Assembly (NCBI GenBank): GCA_034003955.1 | Contig: JAVEXO010000004.1 | Span: forward strand, 1-64,000 | From: SZUA-370 sp034003955 | Lineage (GTDB): Bacteria > Spirochaetota > Spirochaetia > Treponematales > UBA12059 | Direction of reading: 5' to 3' | Length of the DNA stretch: 64,000 nucleotides | Part shown: positions 26,814 through 36,062 of the stretch, one piece after another | Layout: every line of letters starts with the position of its first letter | Position numbering within the stretch: the stretch's first letter is position 1 | The notes under the pieces: model-generated | What the model saw: the letters and a program-made list of their open reading frames with translations, nothing else | Databases searched by the model: none | Told to the model about the DNA's origin: nothing | Position numbers and translations under genes: made by a program

Positions 26814-27422
26814 ATGGGCAAAGAATTCATATCGTACAACCAGGTTAGAAATAACGCCCTCAAGCTAGCGCACCGTATACATCTTGACGGTTTTATGCCG
26901 GATATTATCTATGTTTCATTGCGTGGTGGCGCATACCTCGGCAATGTCATGTCGGAGTACTTCAAGGCTGTAAGGTCTGATGCACGACCCGTATTCTACG
27001 CGGCAGTCGTGGCTAGATCCTATAGCGATGTGCAGAAGCAGGAACGGGTTCGTGTCGATGGCTGGACGTATAGCCCAGAGTACCTGCGCAATGGCGACAA
27101 GGTCCTTTTAGTCGATGATATCTATGATACGGGAAGAACCATCCATCATCTTGCCAGCATCATTCTTGAAAAAGGCGTTCCGCGCCGAGACCTCAAGATT
27201 GCTGTGCACGACTATAAGGTAGTCAGTTATCGTGGCGAGCAGCCAGCCATCAAGCCTGATTACTGGTGTCGCCGTCACGATATAAAGACACCGGAAGATG
27301 AAACCTGGATACACTACATGAGCCACGAGATTGTTGGTCTGACAGAAGAGGAGATACGGGAGCATTATTATCCCGAGGATCCTGAGTTGCAGGACATTCT
27401 CCTGGTACTCAAGGGCCGATGA
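26814..27422 (+). CDS. Purine-type phosphoribosyltransferase
   Basis: About 202 aa from the ATG at 26814 (GAGG just upstream; an in-frame GTG at 26796 is an alternative). The PRPP-binding loop KVLLVDDIYDTGRT and the YVSLRGGAYLG segment are clear, and the order of motifs resembles the xanthine/guanine or archaeal-type hypoxanthine phosphoribosyltransferases. It would salvage a free base into a nucleotide; the exact base cannot be told. The stop overlaps the start of the beta-helix gene as ATGA. Confidence 0.85.
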   Translation: MGKEFISYNQVRNNALKLAHRIHLDGFMPDIIYVSLRGGAYLGNVMSEYFKAVRSDARPVFYAAVVARSYSDVQKQERVRVDGWTYSPEYLRNGDKVLLVDDIYDTGRTIHHLASIILEKGVPRRDLKIAVHDYKVVSYRGEQPAIKPDYWCRRHDIKTPEDETWIHYMSHEIVGLTEEEIREHYYPEDPELQDILLVLKGR

Positions 27423-30400
27423 GCGGCTTGCGAACAGTACTAACATGCGCGACCGCCTTGATGGTGGTCGCGCTTTGTCATGCGCAGCCTGATCCCCGGG
27501 CTGAACCATTTCAAGGGGTACTCGGGCCTGTGGAAGGGGTCTATGGCATGGCCCAGGTTCTGTTGCCGGCTACTCTGGCAGCAGGCCCCGCTACACAGTT
27601 TAGATTCAAGGGCCAGGATTCATGGTTCCCATTCGATCGCCCCCTGTATCTGGGGGCGTTTCCGGGTGAGGAGCGTACCTATGCCATTGAGTTTAAGGCG
27701 GCAGACGGCACACGCCAGGCAATACTGACATACACCATAGACAGGCGTCCCCCCGAGGCGCCTCAATTTACACAGGCTTCCGGCGATGTCGGTAGCTCTT
27801 TCAATCTTGGTGTTAAAGGGGAAGGACAAATTTTCCTGAGTCTTGACGGTTCACCCTTTGAGCTCTTCACAGACGCTCAGTCATCATCATTTGCCGCCTT
27901 GCCCGATGCAACGCGTCTGGTCAGGGCGGTAGCCTATTGTGTCGATCCAAGAGGGAATGCCTCAAGAACTGTGTCGGGCCAGTGGCGCCTGCATCCTGAA
28001 GACATACAGCCATCATTTTCCCTGCCAGGCGAAGTGCAAGCCCTAGGCATAAGAGTGCTTGAAGATGGTTCAGACATACGCATTGAGCAGCGTACATTGC
28101 TCGATTCTTCCAGGCTTACTTTGAGTGTCCCTCTCGGCGCCACTCCATGCATAGCCGTCAATGCCTCCAAGCCTTTTTCCTCTATGGCTTCGTATGCACA
28201 GTTGGCAGAAGACAAGGCAAGCGCTTCCTGTATCATTCCCTTTCCCTGGGGCTACGAACAGGAGCTTTCAGTACAGTACGGTTATGCCAAAGACGGCATG
28301 CTATTCGTCGCTCCTGAGCCTCTGAAGATTAATCCCGTGTTTCCTATAGAGGAAGGGTCTGCGGCTCCTGCTACGGCCCTTGCCCCAAACGTAAGACTTG
28401 ATGATACCAGCGCCTATATAGACTGGCCCGCAAGCCCTTGGAGAATGCTGTTTGATTCTGGAGACGGTATTTTTACCATCGTCTCCAGGCCGCTTGTATT
28501 CAGGCTTGGTACTGAGCCCATGACGATTCGATATGCCAGCCAGGGACTCAATGGGTCAAGATCGCTCGTTGCAAGCCTTACCCTGCCTGCCAGGCGCATC
28601 ATGGCAGAGCCAGCCCTGAGCGGCGTAGAAGATGGTGGCCGTTATGGCTCTAGCGTAACGGTGTTCGCTCTGGCCCAGGCGCACGACAAGGCGGCATTGC
28701 TCTATGAGTTTACAGAAGGGGACGGAGCCCCTCCCACCATTCATAGAGGCAGTCTCCGTATTGGACAAGAAGGACTGCGCTTCGATGGCAGGGACGGGGA
28801 GACTATCAGGTATCGCCTGCGCGTCGTCGCGGTAAACGCGAGCTCCATGGGAGACGTTGGCGACGAAGGGTATAGAGAGCGCTTTTATAGCTTTACGATA
28901 GACAGGCAGGCACCAGATGTGCCACAGACAGGATCCGGTGTTGCTGGCTATTCGTCATCCGATGCCCTTATTAGCTTTAAACCCCAGGATGGCAGTGTCT
29001 TTGTGTCTGTTTCTGAGACAGCTGAGGGTGAGTTTGTTCGATATGATGGTCCTATAAGCGTCGGAGGCTCGAAGGAAGGTAGAAAACGCTATACCATCAG
29101 GGCCTATGCCGAGGACGAGTTTGGCAATCGCTCGGCCCAAATGCAGCCAGTAAGCATTTTGGTAGATATTTCATCGATGTATGTCGATGCCAGCGGCCGC
29201 GTGGGAGCCGTCGGCGGGCCCGACGATCCTATGCCGTATCTTGATGACGCCATCGAAGCGGCGCAGGCAACAGGAAAGCGCTTCATCTATGTTCGCGGTA
29301 TGGTGAGGCTCAGAAGAGCCGTGACGGTATACGGCAGCCTTACGGTAACAGGTGGATTCGATGATGCATGGAATGAATCCCCCACAGGCAGCAGCCACAT
29401 ATATGTTGAGCAATTACCTTCTGGTACACCGTACGCCATCCGTGTGCATGACGGTACCTTGAATCTTTCATCAATGACGATAAGCATGATGGGGGATGGT
29501 TCTGGCGGGCTTATTGAGTCAGAGCAAGGAGAGCTTAGGCTCAATCGGATCACGATGCATCTTTCGGGTGGGATAGAGAAGACAGCCATAAAGGCTACAG
29601 GAGGCATGCTCAGTCTCTTGTCATCATCGCTGGTGTTTTCTAAGACGCTTACCGGTCGAGGTATGGACGCCGCAGGTGCTTCTCTTGCGCTCGCAGACTC
29701 TACGCTTTCATGCGATGCTTCGGTACGCCTCCTGGATGTCATCAGGTTAAGCGATGCCGATGCCAGGATCTCTGGTTTACGATTGGATGCTTCTCCGGCA
29801 CAGGCATTGTCAATACTGAGTGCCACGAGGGCCAGTCTGAGCATTGAGCGCAGCATTCTTTCTGTTAGAGGCGGTTCTTCTTCATGCAGGGTCTTCAGCG
29901 CCAGCGCATCTGATCTTTCTGTAGACTCTGTCTATGTCGACGTGTCGTGGCAAGGATCCGTCGAGGTTTTCAATGCCAGCTCCGCCTCTGGCCTGCGTGT
30001 CGCCCATCTGAGTGCCTTTGTAGAGTCTCCTCGATCAGTATTTGTGGCGTCTTCTGGCTCCGGCATCGATATAGTCAATTCCATAGCCGTATTCATGGGT
30101 GGAGACGCACTCTTCATACGCAGCGACACAGAGCTCAAGACGTCTTCCATAGCCTCCAACTGTCTGTGGGGTTTCTCGCGGCTGATGGAAGGGCGTGATA
30201 CCCTAGGAGCCCTTTCAGAAAGCACGCTTCAGAGACTCAACGATCTGGCAAGTGATGCGAGACCCAATATGACAGAAGCCCCCTCAAAGACATTCTATGC
30301 CTCTGCAAAGGGTCTTAGGCGCCTTTCGGAAGGCTCTGCCTGCGTGGATAGTGGCGTACCCGTTATTTGGGCTTCCAAGCTCGATCTGTTTGGAAAGACG

Positions 30401-30442
30401 CGGAGCAAGGACTCACCCGATATTGGTGCCGAGGAACACTAG
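27419..30442 (+). CDS. Large exported protein with beta-helix C-terminal domain
   Basis: 1007 aa with a signal peptide (TVLTCATALMVVALCHA). The first 600 residues carry three or four Ig-like or bacterial surface modules beginning with patterns such as TYTIDRRPPEAPQF and FTIDRQAPDVPQTG, typical of chitobiase/beta-hexosaminidase-type C-terminal domains. From about 600 to 990 runs a right-handed beta-helix (parallel repeats with LSSMTISMMG, LRLNRITMHL, SLLSSSLVFS). The end, D-SPDIGAEEH, matches the DIGAxE ending common in secreted right-handed beta-helix proteins. It is probably an outer-surface or secreted protein of unknown ligand. Confidence 0.8.
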   Translation: MSGLRTVLTCATALMVVALCHAQPDPRAEPFQGVLGPVEGVYGMAQVLLPATLAAGPATQFRFKGQDSWFPFDRPLYLGAFPGEERTYAIEFKAADGTRQAILTYTIDRRPPEAPQFTQASGDVGSSFNLGVKGEGQIFLSLDGSPFELFTDAQSSSFAALPDATRLVRAVAYCVDPRGNASRTVSGQWRLHPEDIQPSFSLPGEVQALGIRVLEDGSDIRIEQRTLLDSSRLTLSVPLGATPCIAVNASKPFSSMASYAQLAEDKASASCIIPFPWGYEQELSVQYGYAKDGMLFVAPEPLKINPVFPIEEGSAAPATALAPNVRLDDTSAYIDWPASPWRMLFDSGDGIFTIVSRPLVFRLGTEPMTIRYASQGLNGSRSLVASLTLPARRIMAEPALSGVEDGGRYGSSVTVFALAQAHDKAALLYEFTEGDGAPPTIHRGSLRIGQEGLRFDGRDGETIRYRLRVVAVNASSMGDVGDEGYRERFYSFTIDRQAPDVPQTGSGVAGYSSSDALISFKPQDGSVFVSVSETAEGEFVRYDGPISVGGSKEGRKRYTIRAYAEDEFGNRSAQMQPVSILVDISSMYVDASGRVGAVGGPDDPMPYLDDAIEAAQATGKRFIYVRGMVRLRRAVTVYGSLTVTGGFDDAWNESPTGSSHIYVEQLPSGTPYAIRVHDGTLNLSSMTISMMGDGSGGLIESEQGELRLNRITMHLSGGIEKTAIKATGGMLSLLSSSLVFSKTLTGRGMDAAGASLALADSTLSCDASVRLLDVIRLSDADARISGLRLDASPAQALSILSATRASLSIERSILSVRGGSSSCRVFSASASDLSVDSVYVDVSWQGSVEVFNASSASGLRVAHLSAFVESPRSVFVASSGSGIDIVNSIAVFMGGDALFIRSDTELKTSSIASNCLWGFSRLMEGRDTLGALSESTLQRLNDLASDARPNMTEAPSKTFYASAKGLRRLSEGSACVDSGVPVIWASKLDLFGKTRSKDSPDIGAEEH

Positions 30443-30446
30443 GCCA

Positions 30447-31130
30447 TCAACGCTCTTCTGACTCGGCGTAGGCTCGCAAGAGCCTTGCGGGGGCTGCGGC
30501 CAGGAATTCCGAGTCTACAACATGGCCGCCACATGTTCCTCTAGACGCATACAGTGACGCCTCGTGTTCATCGATGCTGTAGTCGGCCTGGGCGTCCTCT
30601 ACGTGGACGACTAAGAAGCCACGTTCAGAGGCATCCCGAGCCGTTGTGTCTACGCATTGACTGGTCGCGAGCCCAGTCATCACGACAGCGCCTATGCCGC
30701 GGGCACGCAGTTCCCTTTCAAGATCGGGTTTAGAGAATGCCGAGTAGCTGGACTTGTCTATTATTATATCAGATGCACATGGCGCTATTTCAGGCGCAAC
30801 ATCCGACCATGGGTCGTTTGCCAGTGGATATACGTCCTCAAACCCAGCCTTCTGGGCGCTCATCCAGAACGACTTGAAGAATCTGTGCAGATCGGTCCTG
30901 TCTAGAGAGTGGGCACAGAGGCGCACATAGACTGTGGGCCATCCAATGGTCGTGAAGGCCGACTTGAGCCTCGAGATGGCCGGAAACACCGAGGATCGTA
31001 CACGTGCCCCTATATATGACATGCTACCAGGCCAGCATAGTTCTGAGTAGGCATAGAAGGGTGACTCTGCTTCCAGATAGTATCGTTGCACATCCACTAT
31101 GAGCAGAGCCGCCGAAATACTCGTTTGCAT
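30447..31130 (-). CDS. Cysteine hydrolase of the isochorismatase/nicotinamidase superfamily
   Basis: About 227 aa. The ATG at 31130 has GGAGGG eight bases upstream. Catalytic triad Asp13 (LLIVDVQRYY), Lys126 (IIDKSSYSAF) and Cys159 (GLATSQCVDTT) are present, with the ARDASERGFLV block after the Cys. It hydrolyses an amide or ether of a small ligand; the substrate (nicotinamide, carbamate, isochorismate) cannot be inferred. It follows glgC by 37 bases and is likely cotranscribed. Confidence 0.88.
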   Translation of the reverse strand: MQTSISAALLIVDVQRYYLEAESPFYAYSELCWPGSMSYIGARVRSSVFPAISRLKSAFTTIGWPTVYVRLCAHSLDRTDLHRFFKSFWMSAQKAGFEDVYPLANDPWSDVAPEIAPCASDIIIDKSSYSAFSKPDLERELRARGIGAVVMTGLATSQCVDTTARDASERGFLVVHVEDAQADYSIDEHEASLYASRGTCGGHVVDSEFLAAAPARLLRAYAESEER

Positions 31131-31167
31131 CACAAGACCCTCCTGGACGCACAGTCGGCAGACAATG

Positions 31168-32439
31168 CTAGATGATGGTGCCTTCTTCTATGATACCGTT
31201 CTTGGGAACTACAATAATACCGTCAACGAAGTAGTATGAACCAAACTCACCATCGCATCTCTCACTGGCGACGACGCCGAAACTACAGAAGGCGCCAACT
31301 CTTGCGTTCTTGTCTATTATTGCCCGTTTTATTATTGAACCCTGGCCTATACCAATATTTGGTATGTGTTTCTTTACGTTTTCAGCCTTCTGCTCATCTG
31401 TCTCGTAGTAATCCGCTCCCATGCACACGACACCGTCGAAACTGGCTCCAGTCTCTATGATGGTGCGAATACCTACTATAGAGTTAGAAATTGATGCATT
31501 TGTGATGATGCATCCGTCTGAGGTCAAGGCCTGGTTGAGGGTGCTATAGTTAATCTTGGAGGCTGGAAGATTGCGCCTATGCGTATAGATGGGCCTGATT
31601 TCGTCGTAAAAATTGAATTCCGGGGCGATGGAAGTGAGGTTGAGGTTGGCCTCGTAGAAGCTCCGTATCGTGCCTATGTCTTCCCAATATCCATCGAATA
31701 TATAGGCGTTTATTGGGTTGGTGGATAGTACCGTAGGTATGACTTCCTTGCCAAAATCGTTTAAGTCATTATCAAGGCACTTCTCCATGAGGGAGGCATT
31801 GAATATATAGATGCCCATGGAGGCGAGGTACTCCTTGGAGCCTCGTCTCTCCTTAAGGAGATCTTTGGGCACCTTGAAGTCTGATATATCCTTGACCTTC
31901 CCAGGCTTCTCCTGGAATTCGACTATACGGCTCGACGCATCGACCTTCATGATGCCAAAGTCGCTGGCATCCTCGCGGTTTACCGTGGTGCAGGATATTG
32001 ACAGCTCGCAGCCCGACTCCACGTGTTGCTTGAACATGTCGTCAAGATCCATTCTGTAGAGCTGGTCACCGGAGACTATGAGGTAGTGGGTGGGATTCTG
32101 TGTCCTGAAGTGGACAAGATTCTTCCTGACCGCGTCTGCTGTGCCTTCATACCAGCCAGAATGAGTCAGAGTCTGCTCGGCCGCGAGCACCTCGGCAAAA
32201 CCGTCGGAGAATATATCGAATATGTATGTCTTGGCAATGTGGAGATGAAGCGAGGCGGAATTGAACTGTGTCAGTATGTAAATCTGCTTGAAACCTGCAT
32301 TGATACAATTAGAAATGGGTATGTCTACTATACGGTAGCGCCCACCGAACGGAACGGCTGGCTTGGCCCTATCCATGGTAAGGGGAAATAATCGTGTTCC
32401 CTTACCGCCTCCAAGGACAATAGCCAGAACCTTATTCAT
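31168..32439 (-). CDS. glgC: Glucose-1-phosphate adenylyltransferase
   Basis: About 423 aa from the ATG at 32439, preceded by GGAGG five bases upstream; a longer frame starting at 32451 is less likely. N-terminal nucleotidyltransferase core LAIVLGGGKGTRLFPLT with conserved RAKPAVPFGG, the YLIVSGDQLYRMD metal site and FQEKP sugar site; a left-handed beta-helix C-terminal part (NSIVGIRTIIETGASFDG). It makes ADP-glucose for glycogen. Predicted allosteric control is family knowledge. It leads a unit with the cysteine hydrolase. Confidence 0.95.
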   Translation of the reverse strand: MNKVLAIVLGGGKGTRLFPLTMDRAKPAVPFGGRYRIVDIPISNCINAGFKQIYILTQFNSASLHLHIAKTYIFDIFSDGFAEVLAAEQTLTHSGWYEGTADAVRKNLVHFRTQNPTHYLIVSGDQLYRMDLDDMFKQHVESGCELSISCTTVNREDASDFGIMKVDASSRIVEFQEKPGKVKDISDFKVPKDLLKERRGSKEYLASMGIYIFNASLMEKCLDNDLNDFGKEVIPTVLSTNPINAYIFDGYWEDIGTIRSFYEANLNLTSIAPEFNFYDEIRPIYTHRRNLPASKINYSTLNQALTSDGCIITNASISNSIVGIRTIIETGASFDGVVCMGADYYETDEQKAENVKKHIPNIGIGQGSIIKRAIIDKNARVGAFCSFGVVASERCDGEFGSYYFVDGIIVVPKNGIIEEGTII

Positions 32440-32472
32440 ATATACCTCCATTTTGTGTGCGCATACATGCCT

Positions 32473-32481
32473 ACTATAGCA
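32473..32481 (-). promoter_or_regulatory. Extended -10 promoter for glgC
   Basis: On the minus strand TGC-TATAGT (32473-32481) forms an extended -10 about 35 bases before the glgC ATG. No good -35 is visible, which is usual for this promoter type. Confidence 0.45.
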
Positions 32482-32575
32482 CGTATAAACTGAGCTCGGT
32501 TATTAAAACTACTGACATCTTTGGTCTGGTTCTGAGATTTACCAATCTTCTTCTTTGCCGTATCATAGTATAGAC

Positions 32576-34903
32576 ATGGACACAAAAATCGCCAGAGACC
32601 CCATAGAAGAATTCCTCGCGGATCCTGACTTCGCGCCGTGTATAACGCATGTCAAGCGCGTAGAAGCAAGCGAAGCACTATGGGCAGATACCCCAGCTCG
32701 CCTCGATTCCAGGCTCAAGACTGCCTTGGCCTCCAGAGGCATAGACATGCTCTATAGCCATCAACGTGCCGCCTGGGACCTGGCGGAGAGCGGCCGCGAC
32801 TTCCTCGTAGAGACCCCCACGGCCAGCGGAAAGAGCCTATGCTACAATCTGCCCGTGGCCCAGGCCCTTATCGATGACCCCGGAGCACGGGCCTTATACC
32901 TCTTTCCAACGAAGGCCTTGTCCCAGGACCAACAAGCCGAACTCAATGCCCTCATAGAGGCCGGCAGTCTGCCCATAAAGGCCGCGACCTACGATGGCGA
33001 CACGCCCCAGTCAATACGAAAGGCAGCCCGTGACTCTGGCAGAATAGTGATAAGCAATCCTGATATGCTCCATTCTGGTGTGCTTCCCAATCATGCCAAG
33101 TGGATACAGTTTTTTGCAGGCCTAAAATATATCGTAGTAGACGAGATGCACGCCTACCGTGGTGTGTTCGGTAGCCATGTAGCCAACGTGCTGCGAAGGC
33201 TCGTGCGTATTGCCGCCTATTACGGCTCGAGCCCACGTTTCATCCTGTGCTCTGCGACAATAGGCAATCCTGCCGAGCTGGCTCAGGCCTTGACGGGCAG
33301 GCCGGTAGAGTCGATAACACAGAATGGCGCACCCAGGGCCGAAAAGCTTGTGGCCTTCTACAATCCACCCCTCGTCGACCCTATACAGGGCATCAGGAAG
33401 AGTTCTGCCAACGAGTCTATGGCCATTGCTGCGCGTCTTCTGGCAGCGGGTACGAGGACAATACTGTTTGCCCGCTCAAGGCTCAAGGTAGAGATACTGG
33501 CCGCCTATCTGAACAAGCATTTTGAGAACATATACACTGAAAATAGCCGGATACGAGTAGAACCCTATCGATCCGGTCTCCTGCCAAGCGAGCGCAGGCA
33601 GATAGAACGGGGGCTGCGTGATGGCAGCATCAATGGGGTTGTGTCTACCAATGCCTTGGAGCTAGGCATAGACATAGGCGGTCTCGAAGCCGCCGTCATA
33701 GCCGGCTGGCCAGGAAGCCTGGCCTCGTTTTGGCAGCAGGCAGGCAGGGCAGGGCGCAGGAAAGGCGCTTCCGTTGCCGTCTATGTGGCCTCCAGCTCGC
33801 CTGTAGACCAGTTCCTCATTGATAATCCTGATAGATTCTTTGGCACGAAGGCGGAGAATGCCAGGATTGATCCTGATAATCCTTACATTTATACGGATCA
33901 TGTAAAATGTGCAGCCTTTGAGTTGCCGTTCAAGGAGGGTGAGGTCTTTGGTCCCGAGCCGGAGGCCGTCTTGCGTTTCCTTGAAGAGGAAGGCACCGTA
34001 AGGAATACACAAGGTCGATGGTACTGGTCAGATTCTGGATATCCGGCGGAGAAGATATCGCTGAGGTCTGCTTGCGCCGATAACGTCGTTATAATAGACA
34101 CAACATCGGGACGCAACGCCGTCATAGGAGAGATGGACAGGCCAAGCGCCAAGGAGCTTGTCTTTGACGATGCCGTCTACATCCATCGCGGCAGGCAGTT
34201 TATTGTCCTAAGGCTAGACATAGAGAATCGCCAGTGTCTTGTAGAGGAACGAGAAATAAACTACTACACCGACGCCATAGTCAAGAACGACATAAAGGTT
34301 CTGTCTGAAGATGAACATGGGGGCAGTGCGGCCCTTCCTATAGTCGTGGGAGACCTCCTCGTGCGCTCCAGTGCCGAGAAGTTCAAGAAACTCAGGTTCC
34401 ATACCAACGAGAATATTGGCTATGGAGAAATTTTCTTGCCTCCTGAAGAGATGCAGACCAGGGCCATGGCGATACTGTTCCCTCCTGAATGTAAGCCAGG
34501 AGCCATGTTGCAGGCCATGGAAGAGCTGGAGCGGGCGGCCAGTCTGTCGGCCGTATCAAACATCCTTAAGTCGTTAGCCCCGGTGGAACTCCTGTGTGAT
34601 CGCTCTGACCTAGGTACGGCATGGCGTGTACGGGATGATCACTTCGGCGTTCCAGTCGTCTATGTCTGGGACCAATACCCCGGTGGCACCGGCTTGGCCG
34701 AGGCTCTGGCTGGCTGCCTTGGGGATGTGCTACAGGCCGCAAGCGGAAGGCTTTCAGGCTGTGACTGCGAAAGTGGCTGCCCTTCATGCATAGGTGTGCC
34801 AGATGAAGGCTACCAGAAGACCAGAAAGAGAAAAATAAATTCCTCACTTCTCCTGGCAGTGGCCCTGGAAGCCCTGCGTGAGTCTGGCGAGGCGGGTATT
34901 TAG
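32576..34903 (+). CDS. mrfA: DEAD/DEAH-type helicase of the MrfA (YprA) family
   Basis: 775 aa from the ATG at 32576 (an in-frame TTG at 32555 is less likely). Superfamily 2 helicase with Walker A ETPTASGKSLCYN, DEMH box in VVDEMHAYRG, SATIGNPAE, and the second RecA domain motifs (VSTNALELGIDIGG, QQAGRAGRR). The C-terminal domain carries the four-cysteine zinc site Cys729, Cys731, Cys735, Cys738. In Bacillus this helicase acts with the MrfB exonuclease in a mitomycin-type interstrand-crosslink and nucleotide-excision-like repair route. The mrfB homologue follows three bases later. No ribosome site; see leaderless finding. Confidence 0.9.
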   Translation: MDTKIARDPIEEFLADPDFAPCITHVKRVEASEALWADTPARLDSRLKTALASRGIDMLYSHQRAAWDLAESGRDFLVETPTASGKSLCYNLPVAQALIDDPGARALYLFPTKALSQDQQAELNALIEAGSLPIKAATYDGDTPQSIRKAARDSGRIVISNPDMLHSGVLPNHAKWIQFFAGLKYIVVDEMHAYRGVFGSHVANVLRRLVRIAAYYGSSPRFILCSATIGNPAELAQALTGRPVESITQNGAPRAEKLVAFYNPPLVDPIQGIRKSSANESMAIAARLLAAGTRTILFARSRLKVEILAAYLNKHFENIYTENSRIRVEPYRSGLLPSERRQIERGLRDGSINGVVSTNALELGIDIGGLEAAVIAGWPGSLASFWQQAGRAGRRKGASVAVYVASSSPVDQFLIDNPDRFFGTKAENARIDPDNPYIYTDHVKCAAFELPFKEGEVFGPEPEAVLRFLEEEGTVRNTQGRWYWSDSGYPAEKISLRSACADNVVIIDTTSGRNAVIGEMDRPSAKELVFDDAVYIHRGRQFIVLRLDIENRQCLVEEREINYYTDAIVKNDIKVLSEDEHGGSAALPIVVGDLLVRSSAEKFKKLRFHTNENIGYGEIFLPPEEMQTRAMAILFPPECKPGAMLQAMEELERAASLSAVSNILKSLAPVELLCDRSDLGTAWRVRDDHFGVPVVYVWDQYPGGTGLAEALAGCLGDVLQAASGRLSGCDCESGCPSCIGVPDEGYQKTRKRKINSSLLLAVALEALRESGEAGI

Positions 34904-34906
34904 ACC

Positions 34907-36049
34907 GTGGGCTCTACCATGAAGGAACGCCTTGCCAGGATACGGCTAGGCTCTGGGGCTCTTGGGTCGGTTTCCAGAAGCCTGCCATTGAAACGAACAG
35001 TACCGGTCGATTTTCCTTCTGGATGGAACATGATAGAGCATGGGCTTAGATTCAAAGAAACCATCGCCATGGAGCCTGCCAAGGCGCATGGAGAATCCAT
35101 GCGCCTTGGCAGGTTTACCACCAGGGCCCCTGAGACTGGGATTAACCTTAAAGACATTGTATTCTTCGATCTGGAGACGACAGGCTTGTCTGGAGGTACC
35201 GGAACCTTAGCCTTCCTCGCGGCGCTTGGAGCGTTCATGCCCGATGGAAGATTTGCAGTACGGCAATACTTCATAGACGACTATCCTGCCGAGACTGCCT
35301 TCCTTGAGCGTCTCGATGCCGAATTCTCAAAGGCATCCGCCGTCATAAGCTACAACGGAGCCTCATTCGATATGCCCTTGTATTCGGTGCGCAGGATAAT
35401 GAATGGCTTGGGAGCCCCACCCATGATTGTCCATGTAGATGTCATCCATGCAGCACGGCGGCTGTGGAGGCACACGCTAGGAAATTGTTCCCTTGGCAAT
35501 CTTGAATCGACGGTGCTTGGGCTCAGGCGATCCGGCGATATTTCAGGCTCTGAGGTGCCGGCCGTCTGGTTCGACTTCCTGAAGCATGGCTGTAGCGATA
35601 GACTGCATGCTGTGTTTAGCCATAACGAACAAGATGTGCGTTCCCTGGCCGCATTGTTCCTGCTTATATACGCTGGCATAGCAGGCGGTGAAACCATTCC
35701 CTGCCAAGATCCAGTAGGTCTTGCCGCTCTGCAGGCAAGGCTTGATCATGGTATGGCTGAAAAAACCCTTCTTACAGCTCTTGCAGCGGGAAATGTTAGG
35801 GCGGTTAGGCCCCTGATGCGGCTCTATAGGGTGCAGGGGCAGCTGTTGCAGCGAATGGCCTTGATACCACTCTTGCCCGATGACCCGGCCGGCCTATTCT
35901 CAAAATCTGTGTATGCCGAGAGGATTCTCGGTGACCTGACAGCATCGAAGAGCCTTGTAGATGCGGCCATTCTTTCTGCTGCTGGTGTGCTCAAGGAGAG
36001 GGCCCAGAAACGATCGGCACGGCTGGATAGAAAACTACGAGGCTTGTAG
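34907..36049 (+). CDS. mrfB: MrfB (YprB)-type RNase H-fold exonuclease
   Basis: 380 aa from GTG (an internal ATG at 34919 is an alternative). The RNase H-like DEDD exonuclease core has Asp88-Leu-Glu90 in FFDLETTGL, a central VISYNGASFDMPL motif and SHNEQDVRSLAAL. The C-terminal region is helical, possibly TPR-like, as in B. subtilis YprB. It is three bases from mrfA, so the pair is one unit. Residues about 57-69 (EPAKAHGESMRLG) are coded by a perfect 17-bp inverted repeat at 35075-35113. Confidence 0.87.
   Translation: MGSTMKERLARIRLGSGALGSVSRSLPLKRTVPVDFPSGWNMIEHGLRFKETIAMEPAKAHGESMRLGRFTTRAPETGINLKDIVFFDLETTGLSGGTGTLAFLAALGAFMPDGRFAVRQYFIDDYPAETAFLERLDAEFSKASAVISYNGASFDMPLYSVRRIMNGLGAPPMIVHVDVIHAARRLWRHTLGNCSLGNLESTVLGLRRSGDISGSEVPAVWFDFLKHGCSDRLHAVFSHNEQDVRSLAALFLLIYAGIAGGETIPCQDPVGLAALQARLDHGMAEKTLLTALAAGNVRAVRPLMRLYRVQGQLLQRMALIPLLPDDPAGLFSKSVYAERILGDLTASKSLVDAAILSAAGVLKERAQKRSARLDRKLRGL
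35075..35113. repeat. Perfect 17-bp inverted repeat inside mrfB
   Basis: Arms CCTGCCAAGGCGCATGG (35075-35091) and its exact reverse complement (35097-35113) flank the five bases AGAAT. It is in frame and coding, so a strong hairpin would form in the mrfB message or a cruciform in the DNA. A chance 17-bp perfect palindrome arm pair is very unlikely, so the feature is structural by origin or selection. Confidence 0.85.
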
Positions 36050-36062
36050 TCGATGGCTGGAA

